Shown here one piece after another: positions 37,978 through 51,223 of a stretch of 64,000 nucleotides of DNA (position 1 is the stretch's first letter; every line of letters starts with the position of its first letter). The notes beneath the pieces were generated by a model that was given only the letters and a program-made list of their open reading frames with translations, searched no databases and was not told where the DNA came from. The stretch lies in assembly GCF_047496725.1 (NCBI RefSeq), contig NC_132979.1, positions 7,146,501-7,210,500 of the forward strand, given 5' to 3'. Origin of the DNA: Anoplolepis gracilipes. Its lineage: Eukaryota > Arthropoda > Insecta > Hymenoptera > Formicidae. The translations under genes were made by a program, and so were the position numbers.

Positions 37978-40414
37978 GTATTATCTTATATAATCATATT
38001 TTTATAATCGTACTATGTAACAGTTTTTAGCAATATTTTTAATGCACTCATTATTATAACATAAAATTTTAATTCACTTTTTATATAAAAATGAATTAAA
38101 ATTGAAGTAAAATTTTATTATGCCCCCTCCCGCCCACAAAATAATTTCTTTTTTTGTTTGTTAAACTAAAAGAGCGTAAAATTTTTTCTTTGTGGATTTG
38201 GTGAGCGCATAATTAGCGCATTATTATATAATTTTTTTATTGCATTCGCATAATGGGAGGGGGGTAGCTAGGCAGACGTTCTGGTATTATGATATTAATA
38301 ACATTAAATGGCATTAATTTTTTCTCAAAAAAAAAAGATTAACTCATTAATCAATATGATTATGAATTAGCTCTCAAGAGCATCAGATTTGGCACAAAAG
38401 TAATTATTGCATATTTTGTGGCTTGTAATTTATAAGGAATGCCATATATTATAAAATATTTTGGAAATAAAAAGATGATTATACAAGAGAAAAAAATATG
38501 TTTTATTTTATTTCATAAGAATGATTTATTTTAAAAATACAACAAAACATTTAACAATTTTTAAAATCACTCAGTTAATTTATAAATTGCTTAGAATTTT
38601 ATGCTAATAAGTCACAAAACACATTAGAATCATAATCACACTTGTTATACATATATGTTATCTAAATATATACATATAATACATGTGGATAAGAAAAGTA
38701 TAAGTTTTCCAATTTTAATAGTATACGATTTATAGTAATTATATGTTATTAGTATATCAAAAATATGTGTTAAATTTTATATATAATGAAATAGTACATC
38801 GGATTATCTCTTTTTTGACAAATACCTTAAAGTTTTCTATGAGCTCGTCAAACTTTAAAAAATATATTTTTTAAAGATTTGTTATTATTTTGGTTTTTTA
38901 AGTTTTAACTTAAAATAATAATAAAATAAAAAATAATGGGCAATAGGAGCCAAGCTCTGTAATTAATGAGCAAATTCGCTTAAAATAATAAACTATACAA
39001 AAATTATATATTATATAGATATACATACACATACATGTGCACACGCACGTACCATACACGAACATACATAAAGTATATATATCTTTTTTTTAATTTCCTT
39101 AAAAAATTAAAAATTTTTAAATTTTCAAAGTTTTTATTTAGAAAAAATGTTCAAATCTTTGAACTTCCTTGAATAAGAATACAAGTTCCGCACATGTCAC
39201 TTTATAGATTACCAAATACATACAAAAGTTCTTTAAATTTTTCATAATATCAGACAAACTTCAACAATACGATTGTGAAGATTTTCGAACTTGACAACTT
39301 TGATAGACAATATTTAAAACATCTTCAATCAAAGAAATTGATCTGAAAACATGCAAATCATGCAATCAATTCTTCTTTATCGATCTATTCACCAAGATAG
39401 TTCTTATTAAAAATATTTCTTTGGCATTTTTTCTTCGAACATTTCGTGCAAATAGAAACTTTAAGACTATTACTTAGAAAGCATTTGTAGATTTATATCT
39501 ATATATGACGATTTTTATCACTATGACGTATAAAAGATTACTATTAGATTCGTTGGGCTTTGGACTCTTATTTTATAAAGTTTTTGTATACAAACACATA
39601 CACACACACACACAAGATGTACAATGACTTATAGTATTTTGTATACCCATACTTAAGATAAACAAAAAATATTGTTATTAATGAATGTATTCAATCATTT
39701 TTAATCGTATTCATCAATCGTCGATCGTAAATCAATCATTTTTAAATCAACAAAAAAAAATACACTGATGCAGTTTTATTCATCATGCAGATATTTGATT
39801 CGTATGTACATACATCATCTATTTAAATAAATAATTCAGCGCATCTTTTTCTCTTGATTAAACATTGGTTATTAAAGATTAAAAGTTAAAGTTTAAAAAA
39901 ACGAGGACATATACATTCTCTTTTAAAGTTAATTTTTTAAAAATAAGTTTACAAAAAAATGTTATTTTTAAAATATTTTGTTTGATGCATTTTTTTATGT
40001 AAAAATTATTTTCCCTAAATTTACACCTTATTTCATCCTAAATTACAAGACATTTTGTATGTAAGTATATGTGTATGCACGCGCAGGAATGTGCGCGTGT
40101 TTATGTATATGCGCTGAGAAATATAATTATTTTTCCAGTAATACCACTCATGTTTAAAAATGAAACTTATATAATTATCTGTTTTTATATATATATCTAC
40201 TAGAATATTACATATATAGCACACGAGAAAATTGAAAAAACTTTAAAAAACTTGAAAAAGATTGTACCTGAGATGCATACTTAATTTTTTCTACATGTCT
40301 TGTCGGTCAGCGCCTTGAACTATATTGCAACGTTTTGTTAAAAAGTTTCTTCTTTGATTTTTTATGAATTGCCTATTACATGAATTGCCTATTCTATTAT
40401 TATGCATTACCAGA

Positions 40415-40674
40415 TGAAATGATTCATATATTGCCTGATACTATCTTATTTTACACGCAATGTATATGATATTACATTATTATAACTGTTTATTGAAAGA
40501 AACTTTGAAAAATTGTAAAAGTACATATATTATTATACTTCGTAAATGAGGAAATGATTCATGTACATATATTACCTGATACTATCTTATTTTGCACGCA
40601 ATGTACATGCTATTACATTATTATAACTGTTTATTAAAAGAAACTGTGAAAAATTGTAAAAGTACATATATTAT
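40415..40674. repeat. Tandem duplication of about 120 bp
   Basis: Copies at 40415-40534 and 40551-40674 share TGATACTATCTTATTTT, CACGCAATGTA and AAAAATTGTAAAAGTACATA with few differences. A short GAATTGCCTAT doublet lies just before them. Confidence 0.9.
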
Positions 40675-40697
40675 ATTTCTTAAGCCATTATATAATC

Positions 40698-40700
<3 letters not shown>

Positions 40701-40757
<57 letters not shown>

Positions 40758-40783
40758 TGAGTATATATATATATATATATATA
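40701..40783. repeat. (TA)n microsatellites, two adjacent tracts
   Basis: A run of about 52 bp and one of about 22 bp are separated by AATTAATGAG. Confidence 0.95.
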
Positions 40784-41164
40784 CCATTCAGATATATCAA
40801 AATCACAGCATATCTATATAGATAACATAAAAATAATTTTTGATTATTTTTAAATATTTTTTTTCTATCTATTAAGCTAGCACCAAAATTCATAAATAGT
40901 GTGAATGAAAAATTTATCAAATGTGATTACAGATTTCTTTCCATCAATGTGTGTAAGATTTCTTTATATTACGAATCACAATTCGCAAATACGCGAATAG
41001 TCTGGCGCTAACTTTTATTTTATAAATAATAATATCAATGCAATATGCTTAAAGAAAACTTAGCAAGTCAAATTATTATCATATTCCAAGGTAAATCTAA
41101 AATATTTTTTCTGATTAGTTAATTTTTATTAATGCATACTTTTGTGATTAATTATTGATAATGG

Positions 41165-43021
41165 TCACAACCAATCTTGCTTGATGAGATCGGCACCTTT
41201 CTCACCTATCATAATGACAGGAGCGTTTGTATTGCCACTGCATATCGTCGGCATGATAGACGCGTCAATAACTCGAAGACCTGTGATACCATAGACTCTC
41301 AATCTTGAATCTACTACGGCTGTAGGATCAGTTGGCGGTCCCATTTTGGCAGTGCCTACAGGATGATAGATCGTTTGAGAAATGTGTCGAATGTGACATT
41401 CCCAGTAGGCGTCGGTGCCGAATTTAAAATGTTTACATCCCGGCAACTTGACACGATGTATTCTCGAACCGAATTGCTTGAAGACTTTTGCTTCGCTGAT
41501 CTTAATGGCAATTTTTGCACCTTCCACCAGGATGGGGATGTCCATGGGATCGGAAAAATAATTTGCGTTGATAAGAGGACTGTGGAAAGGATTAGAGTTT
41601 TTCAATCGTACAGTACCACGAGACTTCGGCCTCAATAACACAGGTATAATGGTCCAAGCGTCTTTGTTGGTAATCGGCCTATAGACAGTATTGTACACTT
41701 CTTCTGTTAATCCCAAAATTTTTCGAACTTGTACTCCCGCGTCAGAATTAATAGAAGCTGGCGCCATGTGGAATTGCAAATCTGGATAATCGATCGAGTA
41801 ATTTGCATATTTTGTATTAAGGAAAGCGTAACCTTCAACACCTCCTAAAGTCGTCATAGGTCCTCTGCCGTTGACTACGTAGTGCATTGTCATTGGAGCC
41901 GCTTGAAAACGATCTTGAACTATGGCAACTGGTTTATCAATTAGGAATGTTAAACCGCCCATACCTATGTGATCTTGAAGATTGTCGCCAACCTGAAGAT
42001 CTTGGATAACAGGGATACCAATATGTCGTAAATGTTCCTTTGGTCCGATTCCCGACAACATCAGTATTTGAGGACTATTGATGGCACCTGCTGACAATAT
42101 TACTTCCTTTCGTGCTCTCACTATCTGTTTGCGACCGTCCCTGACGAATTCAACGCCTATTGCTCTCATCGTCAATGGATTGATCACGATTTTCGTCACA
42201 TAGCTATTTATAGCCGTATGCATGTTCCTGCGCAATCGAACAGGTCGTAAAAAAGCCTTTGCGGTGGAGCACCTGTTTCCTCTACGAATAGTTCCCTGAG
42301 ATATCATAAAACCTGTCTGCCGTTCGCCGTTTATGTCCCTATTCTCATATCCCATTTCAACGCCAGCTTGAACGAAAGCAACCACCAAAGGTGTTTTCCA
42401 CGGCGACTCTTGAACTGTTAGGTAACCATTGGTCCCGTGATAAGGACTTTTCTGTAGATATGGATTTCGATTATCTTCCGATTTTTTAAAATAATAAAGG
42501 ACTTGATTATATCCCCAACCGGGGTTACCTAGCGACTCCCAGTGATCGTAATCATATTTGTTACCGCGTACGTATAGCATGTAGTTAAGAACGCTACTAC
42601 CGCCTAAAACCTTACCACGCGGCCAATTACAACGGCCACCTTTCATAGCTAAACAAGCCTTGCCTGTAGGTTCAGTCTTATACTTCCAATCCAGTTTAGT
42701 CAGTTGCAAATACGCGGCCAGAGACGGCACATCCGTGATTTCATTTTCATCCGGACCAGCCTCCAGTAACAACACATTCCAGTTAGGTATCTCTGAGAGT
42801 CGATTGGCAACCACCGCTCCAGCTGATCCGCCGCCAATCACGACGAAATCGTAATCAGAATATAGAGGATACCTGTCGATAGGTCGACTCTCGGGATCTA
42901 ATTGATCATAATGATAATAAGAGAGACCCGCAATTAGTAGTGGCACGAGCCATAAACCTGTGCCCATCAAACTAATAGCACCCTTCAAAGCTGATGTCAC
43001 TACTATTGTGCTGAAGACCAT
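41165..43021 (-). CDS. GMC oxidoreductase C (intronless, 618 aa)
   Basis: This FAD-dependent GMC oxidoreductase is encoded by one uninterrupted exon, the only intronless member here. Residues 20-36 form a hydrophobic segment that may be a signal anchor. The FAD-binding GxGxxG is at 63-68, and WPRGKVLGGSSVLNYMLYVR is the first GMC signature. GAINSPQILMLSG matches the second signature. The catalytic pair is His553 (YHPVGTAKMG) and Asn597 (SGNTNAP). It is clearly the closest relative of gene D, sharing YGITGLRVIDASIMPT-type and GDNLQDH motifs, but GTAKMG has Ala where D has Cys. All motifs are intact and it looks functional. The start is the Met before VFSTIVV, since an earlier in-frame Met was not seen. 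Confidence 0.94.
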   Translation of the reverse strand: MVFSTIVVTSALKGAISLMGTGLWLVPLLIAGLSYYHYDQLDPESRPIDRYPLYSDYDFVVIGGGSAGAVVANRLSEIPNWNVLLLEAGPDENEITDVPSLAAYLQLTKLDWKYKTEPTGKACLAMKGGRCNWPRGKVLGGSSVLNYMLYVRGNKYDYDHWESLGNPGWGYNQVLYYFKKSEDNRNPYLQKSPYHGTNGYLTVQESPWKTPLVVAFVQAGVEMGYENRDINGERQTGFMISQGTIRRGNRCSTAKAFLRPVRLRRNMHTAINSYVTKIVINPLTMRAIGVEFVRDGRKQIVRARKEVILSAGAINSPQILMLSGIGPKEHLRHIGIPVIQDLQVGDNLQDHIGMGGLTFLIDKPVAIVQDRFQAAPMTMHYVVNGRGPMTTLGGVEGYAFLNTKYANYSIDYPDLQFHMAPASINSDAGVQVRKILGLTEEVYNTVYRPITNKDAWTIIPVLLRPKSRGTVRLKNSNPFHSPLINANYFSDPMDIPILVEGAKIAIKISEAKVFKQFGSRIHRVKLPGCKHFKFGTDAYWECHIRHISQTIYHPVGTAKMGPPTDPTAVVDSRLRVYGITGLRVIDASIMPTICSGNTNAPVIMIGEKGADLIKQDWL

Positions 43022-44650
43022 TTTTTAAAAAAAGTGACTACTTAGCCAATTTTTTGCAATATTTTATCCTTGTTGTCTCTTTTTCTTTATTTTTCTCATT
43101 GATTGTCATAATGGAACATCAAGTGACCGCATGCCGATCTTTTCAAATCCGTGAATGTCTAAAGATATGTCAATATATATATATTCTTCATGATATCTCC
43201 ATTGATTTCGATAGAACATCACTTTTATCTGTGTGTGTCTTCATTTATCCTACAATAACAAAAAAAATAAAAATAATGAAACAAGTATATAAAACACAGA
43301 TATTGATATTAAATGTTAATTAGAAAAAATATGTAATATATTTTAATTCAGACAAGAAATTTTTATTTTGGTTCTGTACGTGTGTGTGCGTGCGCGCTGG
43401 TAAGATGATTACTGTAATTCGAAATATTTTTGCTTTTTAAACATTAGGAAAAAAGGAAAGATTAAAAATTGTACAATTTCCAGATAAATATCATATATAT
43501 GATGGTAATAGGTTGAGAACATATGTCAGTCATCAGCAGAGCTGAGTTTTGTAAATATTTATCATAAATAGAAATCTTGAGAAAGTTCTCATACTAATTG
43601 ATATAAATTAACTATGATGATAGAGAAGCTATCGTAAGTGATTCGATCTACACATATAGTAATTTATAATAAATTCTAAATATACAAAAATTCTTATAGA
43701 GGCTAACACTAAAATAATAAAATTTTTTAATTTCCTTAGAATAGGAATTTTGTCACACACAAAGAACTCACAATATTTATAACATGTAAAAATTAATGTA
43801 AAAATTAAAATGTTTCAAATTTTTTAACGTCACATAAAAATTAATTACATATTCAAATCGATTTTCTAGTCTTAAAAAAAAAAGTATATTGAAACTTTCC
43901 GAACTAAATTTTAAAATATTGAATTAGAGGAAAGAAATTACTGACAGTATATTTTCATGACAAATTTCGTCCATTAATCTAGTACACATTTACATTGCCC
44001 ACGAATACAAGATTTATAAATGAAATGTTTATTGTTTTTTATTCAAAAATATTATAAGCAAATTTGTAAATGAGAACATATCCATAAACAAATTCTCACA
44101 CAAAGTTTTTTGCATATCAAACGATAAAGTCACTTTATTTGTGGAAAATAAAAAGTAGTAAAGATTTTTCAATCAAATATCTTAGAATTTTTGAAAACAC
44201 AATATATTATAAATATAGACAGATAATATATATTGTTTATTTATAATTTATAGAAACTAATTGCAAACAAATATATTATTTGCACATTGTGCACAGACCA
44301 TATGTAAATATCTATTAAATTTTATATGGACGCACAATTTCCGTATAAAATTTGACATTAGAAATATTTATAAATTCCTTAGTATCAAATTGCTATATTA
44401 GGTTTGTAATTATAAAATTGTTACTTATGTAACATGAGGAATTTAGCTGGATTAATAACTTGTTACTTATTATTATTGTTTAAGTTAGACGGCCATGAAA
44501 ATAATGATGCATAATCACAACCTTTTATTACTTTTACAAAGAAAAAAATAAAATTAAAATCTGCAAAATAATGTAATTAAAAATAGTGGAAAGTTACTCA
44601 TGACAGCATAAAATAGCGACATGTTCCTGATCACGGAAGGAAAAGTGATT

Positions 44651-44679
44651 GGTGTGTGTGTGTGTGTGTGTGTGTGTGT
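44651..44679. repeat. (TG)n microsatellite
   Basis: A TG dinucleotide run of about 29 bp beside a GC-richer island. Confidence 0.95.
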
Positions 44680-47649
44680 ATCACCCGGTGAGGAACAAGG
44701 AAATGCTCGAGAGTCGCTTAGAATTAAAGATGATCATGCCCTATCGAGGCGTATCATTTTGGATAGAATTTAATTTAATAGGAACCACGAGATGTTCGGT
44801 GACCGGCTTCGACTTGTAAATGGCGTTCAAAATATCTCGTTATGTCCGGATCCGGAGAAACGAAATGGTGATCTCATAACGGGGAAAGGAGAAAGTATTT
44901 CACTGGCGTAAACTTTTGTTTGACTTGTTTCCTTCCACAAAACGACTTGCGGAGTTATATTATGCTGCCTATTTCCGTTTCTCTTTCTTCCTCTTTACTT
45001 TTCTCACTCTCCGTATTTAGAGATAACCCTCTATCGCGTGATTATTATATTGCTGGGGTCTGAAAGAAATTCGTATTTCTAGCTATATAGCATCTCTAAT
45101 TAATAATTACAGACGGATATCAACAAATGTGCGTACTCATATTTTTTAACAAAAGGGTTCTTCTGAAAGACAAATTATTGTGATATTCGCCAAATTAAAA
45201 TATAAGATATATCCACAAGAAACAAATCACGTGAGTTTTTCTATTTCAAATTGCCATCTTTGAACATATTTTTTTAAATATGTGGAAACTTAAAAAACAA
45301 GGTTTCAAAAATTTAAAAAAAAAATAAACATAAGTAAGCTCAAGAAAGTTTAATTTATAATATTTAAAAAAAAAAAGTACTTATAATTGTTTTGCATGAC
45401 AAAATAATTCTAATTATGCAATTTTTAATTTTTGATGAACAACTTTTTTTGTATTGTATTGTAATATCTTCCAAATTCTTCTTTCTTGACGAGTAGCAGT
45501 TAAAATAATTGAAATAATGCCTCTTGCGTAAAACAGTTTCTGAAAATTATTTCTTTACGTATTTTTCTACGTAGCATTTGTACTAAAATAATTTTATAGT
45601 ATAATTGGGATTTTTTTCAAAAATAATGGCAGAAAAATAAAATTACAAAAACACAAAGAAAAGAAGCAGAAACACACTCGGCAAATTTTACATATATCCT
45701 GTGCGGAAAATAATGCGGAAGTTGTCCTTCCTTTCTTTAAATTGCTTTTCCAAAAACAACTCATTAGATCTGGTATTTAATTAGAATTGTTAAGAATCTA
45801 ATTATCTTTAGTATCGTTAATTATTTCAAATGAAGTATACCACATATGATATCAATATACTCATCAAAACAGTTGGATACAATTAAAATGAAGCATTGCA
45901 ATTATGCACTTTGCCAATAATTTTACTGATATATATAATATATGCACACCACTCATGCGTGCATATATTATATATATATCTCGCTCTTTGTCTCTTCTAC
46001 ATGAGAATGTAAGTGTGCAAAAAAACGCACGTGTATGTTGCGTGTATATACTTCCTTCTCTGTATTTCAAATTAGTTTCAAATTTGCATAAAACTTCCTT
46101 ATCTTTAGGAAAAAGTGATTTTATTTAATGCGACTCGCTATATTTTCTAATTTAAATAATTAATAAAAATATAAAATGGTAATTAAAATGTATTAAGAAG
46201 TTAAAAATTAAAATAAATAATGTGAAGGTAGGTGTCAAGGTGTAAGCGGTGAAAGTTTACATGTTAATTTTGATATTATACTGAAGACGTGAAAATTTGA
46301 AATTTACGCAATAGCTTTCAATGAATAATTTCGCAACCAAATACTTTCGCTGAAAACGCTAGAACGAACCTTGCTCATCTTATTGCAGATCATGCAGTCA
46401 ATTCAATTTGATACACGTTCGCAAAGTAATCAGTTTACACGCACACATATGTGACCGTTACATAAGTTTTTTCTATATGCTACGCAATACGCAAGAATTT
46501 TGAACAAAACAAGATTTTATTAATCATAATGTGAAATATGCAAGATATTCAATAAATTTGAATATATGTGCAAACATGTGAAAAAATAAAAAAATATAAT
46601 TTTTTTTAATTGTGAATAATATTTACAAAAATGAGTTGCAAAATTCAAATAATGTACGTTTATTGATTTATGTACTTGTGTTAATCAAAAAACAGACTTT
46701 TTTTGTAACAATTAACTAGAATAATAAACTAGAAAACATTTCGTCACGAGTTTTTAACACCAGAAAAACTAATGTTAATGTATATACAATTTGCAATTAT
46801 TATGCATCATTATGCATTATTAGTTCAAGAAATCAGTAAAATGTATTATAATACATAATTATATGTTTAAGCAAAATCAAAGCTGCACATAATATGCTTA
46901 AAATAAATCAATGGGTTACATAAATGAAAGTGTCAATAATTAAGTAGACTCATTATTTTCATATTTAAATGCATTATTCTTTTGCATAGATGAATAATAA
47001 ATATATTAAAATAAAATAGACTAAAAATGTATTAAATTAGAATCAACTTTTTCTCTATATTAGGTTTACAACGTGATGAAAAAGTTCATTTTAAATTGTC
47101 TTAGAGTAGAAGACTATACTTTTTTTTAATTAGAGAGAACAGATAAAATTTTGCGGAATTTAGGTATTTTAACATCATGATTAATCGATAATATGTCAAG
47201 GACATATTGTGCGTCACAAAATAAGTAATACTTATAGCACATTTGCAATGTTTTGTCAATGTTCTATCTTTGTTTTTGTCAACTTTGTAAAAGTGTCAAT
47301 TTCATTGACATTTTTACAAAGTAGTTTTTTTTACAGCTTTTTTTAGTTTAACCTTTACGAACTTTTGTCATATTAATGAAAAGAGTGTTTATATATGTAT
47401 AATAGAGTACGTGTGTCATAATTATTGAAATAAAAATATCGTATCAATTACATATTACACTTACATACACATGATAAATCTTTAACAAATTTCATACTTT
47501 TATCATTCTCTTGATGTTGCAACCTTGACAATACTCTACTTCTCGTTATAACATTGTAATGATCACTTTGTCACTGTCCGATGACTAAACATAATTATTG
47601 AATCAATCACTCTGAGAATTTTCCATTTAACAGGAAAGTTACACAATTA

Positions 47650-48110
47650 CGTTAACCATAATTACGCTGATTTTAATCACGAGAATTATTCGACGACAGT
47701 TACAATAGAGACTTCGCAAACGTGCAACGTTACCGTCAAGAAATCGGACTTGGGAAGATTGTCCAAATATTGAAAGCTCGCCGGATAATGAGACGATTGT
47801 CGAGTAACTGCGATAGAGTCAGTAATGACAGTCGGAAGAACGTTACGGTACTGCACCGATATACCTCCATCCATTTCACTCTCACCTTCCTCGTTATTCC
47901 CACTTGTACCTAGTGCTCTTGTCCTTCCTGAAGGCTCCCAGCCGCCACACTTTGGTAGTGAAAGTATTTTCTTCCTGTGGTTACCTATACGCGCATCTAC
48001 CTTATAACGGGAGTGTGGTAACAGAACGGTACTCGCACGAACGTTGCTATTTCTTATGTGCATACAAACATACACACATATACACAGATGCACGCGCGAA
48101 GAGGTAATAC
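47650..48110. other. GC- and CpG-richer island of unknown role
   Basis: A stretch of about 450 bp has clearly higher GC and many CpGs. Open frames exist on both strands (minus 47686-48093, 135 codons; plus 47722-47913), but none resembles a protein family and overlapping frames are expected in GC-richer DNA. It lies upstream of gene C on the minus strand and 3' of gene D, so a promoter, enhancer or non-coding exon is the likeliest role. Confidence 0.35.
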
Positions 48111-51100
48111 AGCCTTATTACTATCGGATATGACGATCTAATCTTTTTCCGCGACGAGTAAGACATAAGAGTAACATACAAGATATAGCATAAGAGGATG
48201 ATGCTCATTAATTTCTCTTAGAATTAATATTTATTTTAGAGAGAACGATATCTTGACAGAATGTTGTAACGTGTTTTAAAAGAGACGTTTATAACAGCAA
48301 TCATTTAATTACATGTGTATATACAAAAAAGATTCTATTTTACCTAACAGTCGATTATCTCGAAAATTAAATCCGGCAGGTAAATATAAAACATGTTTAA
48401 CCTTTACGCTGCCACTATTTTTGCATTAAAATAGTGGCTTTTTAAAATTTATATATATATATATAAATAACAAGCACGTTGCGTAAAATGTCGAGTTTTA
48501 TTCATAGCCACAAAAGTGCCTTTGCGGCAGAAAAAAAGCAGGTAAAAATTTTAAAAATTTTTTATTTTTTCAAGAATAGCGTATTTGGTGGTTTTTGGTG
48601 TCACTAATTCCAATTCTGAACTTTGATTTATAAAACTCGAGTCTAAAAGCAGTATTGACATATGAATGAATATAATTGTATAGGCTTGTGCGGAAAAATT
48701 ATATATTTTTTGAAATAAATAAAAAATTTAGTAATCGTATTTTTGTATATTTATAAAAAAAATTACATATTTTTTTAAATAAATGGAAAAATTTAGTAAT
48801 CATATTTTTTGTATATTTTGTTAATAAACAAATTTATTTTAGAGAAAGTTGTATTAAAAAGTTTTGAAAATATTCTTTTTACTTGGAATTTTAAACAAAA
48901 ATACCTCAAGAAAATCAGGGAAATTTTTTACAAGATTTGAGTACACTCTATTTAAATTAAAATTTTTCAAACAATGATATGTATCAATAAATAATAGAAT
49001 AAATAAATGCGAAATAAATTAACGAAAACAGGTTAGAAAGACTATGAAAATTAAAAATATTGACTACCGAAGAAACAAGAAGAATTATAATTAATATTAA
49101 GATATGGTATTAAATAATTAAAATACAATATGATTCGTGAAAATTATTATACATATAGTAGCACCACAATATTTTTTGCATTAAATTTTTTAGCTTTTAA
49201 TTATTTTAATTGCATCTTTATTAATATCTGTTATTCTTTGAGAAAATTTTATAGTGTAGGATAATTTTTATTTTCAATTAGTTCAATTTTCTGATATCAT
49301 TACTTTTGTGAGAAAAGATTTTAACCAATAAAATATACGTACAACTCCAGTGTTTTCCTATTTTTCAATTAATAAACTTGAATCAAACATGTACTAAAGT
49401 AACGTTTCTTTGTACATTTGTTTATTTTTTAATTTAGTTTTAATAAGAAGTTATGAGTGAGATTGCAATATTACTCTAATATGTTTAAAATTTGATAAAA
49501 TTGCGCTATAAATATAGAAATCAATATTAATTATTAAGATATTATATTTTATAAAAATAAACGCTCGCTTTTTAAATGAAAGTAAATTAAATTGATTATA
49601 CTCTTAGTTTTTCAAAAAATGAATTTTTAATTATATGAATCTACAGTTATGTCGAATTGAAAAAAATGGCATGTATGCTCCAATTTCTTTGCTTACGTTT
49701 CTTAAGGATATCTTCTTTCACAGTCACATGTAGTCACACTTTCTTCTATTAGTTATACTTCACGTAAACTATTTTTGTACATAAATTTAACAAAGCAGAT
49801 GCAATAGCAGTTGGTCACTTTCACTATTGTCAACTTCTTTTCATAGAATATACCGAAGCATCTGCGTAATGTGCATTGGACCGTGATATCAATGTAACAC
49901 TAAATTATCCACATCCATAACAGATGTCTTTTTTATATTGAGAAAAAAAAGAGGGAAAGCGTGATATGTTCAAAGATATTTTAATTATATGTATCTGCGA
50001 ATAACCGGAAGTAGTTTATATTATTATGCAGTAGCATGTTACATTGCTATATATACATGCCATACATTAATAAATAAGAAAGCGAGGAAATAAAAATAGA
50101 GAACAAGAATGAAAACGTGCATTCCATCACGCGTGATTTTTGGCACGAGATGCAGTATTATATAAAGTTATATATTACTATAATTTGTTTGTTTGCGATT
50201 TTAAAGACATTATGGTTATATTTCACCTCTGAGATCTCTTTCTCGCACTCGCTCTTACGCACGAAAAAAATCGTTATATAAATTTGACATTATTTTTTTT
50301 ATTATCGATTTGATTAGAACCAATTGACTTGTAAGAAATCTTTATTGACACAAAAAATTGACATAATTCACATAAAATTATTATATTATATGAACATGAC
50401 ATATCAAATTATTATATAGGATATATAAGCTATGTTATGCATGTGGTAAATAAATCAATAAAACTTAAAAAGTTGAATGAAATAAATTATATTTTCCGTA
50501 TTATTACAAAAAAATGGCACCTCCTTAATTGTGTTATTATATATATATATATATAATTTTTAGTTTAACACTTGAACACACATTAGATGTATTAGTAATA
50601 TTTTAATATATAATACAGAATATTATCTCCTAGGAAGAGGAAGAGAGAGTTAATTACTTATTAATATTTATAAATATCTTAAAAAAAAGTGAAATATTTT
50701 ACAAATATTTCTTTTATATATATAATCAGTTTGTATAATCATTTTAATATTTTATATGATATTAAACAGCATATTGATCTTTCTTGTAAATATATTTTTA
50801 GATCATCACGTATATTTGAAACATTATAACGTAGACCTTTACACCCATGCGCGCACGCATAAAGAAAGTGAGGGAGAGTGAGCAGGCAAAAACAAAGAGA
50901 GATACAGAGATGGAAGAAGAGAGAAAAATAGAGAGCGAGGGAGGAAAAAGGAGGAAAGGGAAAAGAGGGAGAAACAAAGAGCCAAAAGAAGAAGGTTCTA
51001 TTTGATTTATATATCTAAAAAGAGTTAAAAAACTTATAATAATATAAGAGTTAATATAACATATTAAAAAGATTTTAAAAACCTGAAATAACATTACGTA

Positions 51101-51223
51101 ATAAAAAATAATGAAAATTTAGTAGTATTATACATTTTGTAATAGACGATAATTTGGATTACATCTAAAAAGCGCGAAATTAAATCTTAATTCTAATTAT
51201 TTCCACGAAAGGAATTTCATTCG

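Larger units (their letters stand above)
33223..41164. other. AT-rich spacer between GMC B and C
   Basis: About 8 kb without a recognisable gene. It holds AT microsatellites at 35288-35336, 37943-37972 and 40701-40783, and a tandem duplication at 40415-40674. A C/G-run pair at 38127-38137 and 38257-38267 is a weak inverted repeat. Open frames here are AT-driven. A minus-strand AATAAA at about 41130-41125 suits gene C polyadenylation. Confidence 0.55.
43022..51223. other. Spacer between GMC C and D with two GC-richer islands
   Basis: About 8.2 kb with no recognised protein family. A (TG)n tract lies at 44651-44679. GC-richer islands at about 44680-45010 and 47650-48110 stand out against the AT background and may be regulatory or non-coding exons. 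A purine-rich tract of mixed GA and AG lies at 50865-50995. Confidence 0.5.

Noticed and set aside
38121..38275. C-run and G-run pair as MITE ends
   Set aside because: The complementarity is limited to about 10 bp of homopolymer-like sequence and there is no target duplication.
47686..48093. 135-codon minus-strand frame as a gene
   Set aside because: It resembles no family, begins in CA/TG-rich sequence, and overlaps open frames on the other strand. It is treated as a by-product of a GC-richer island.
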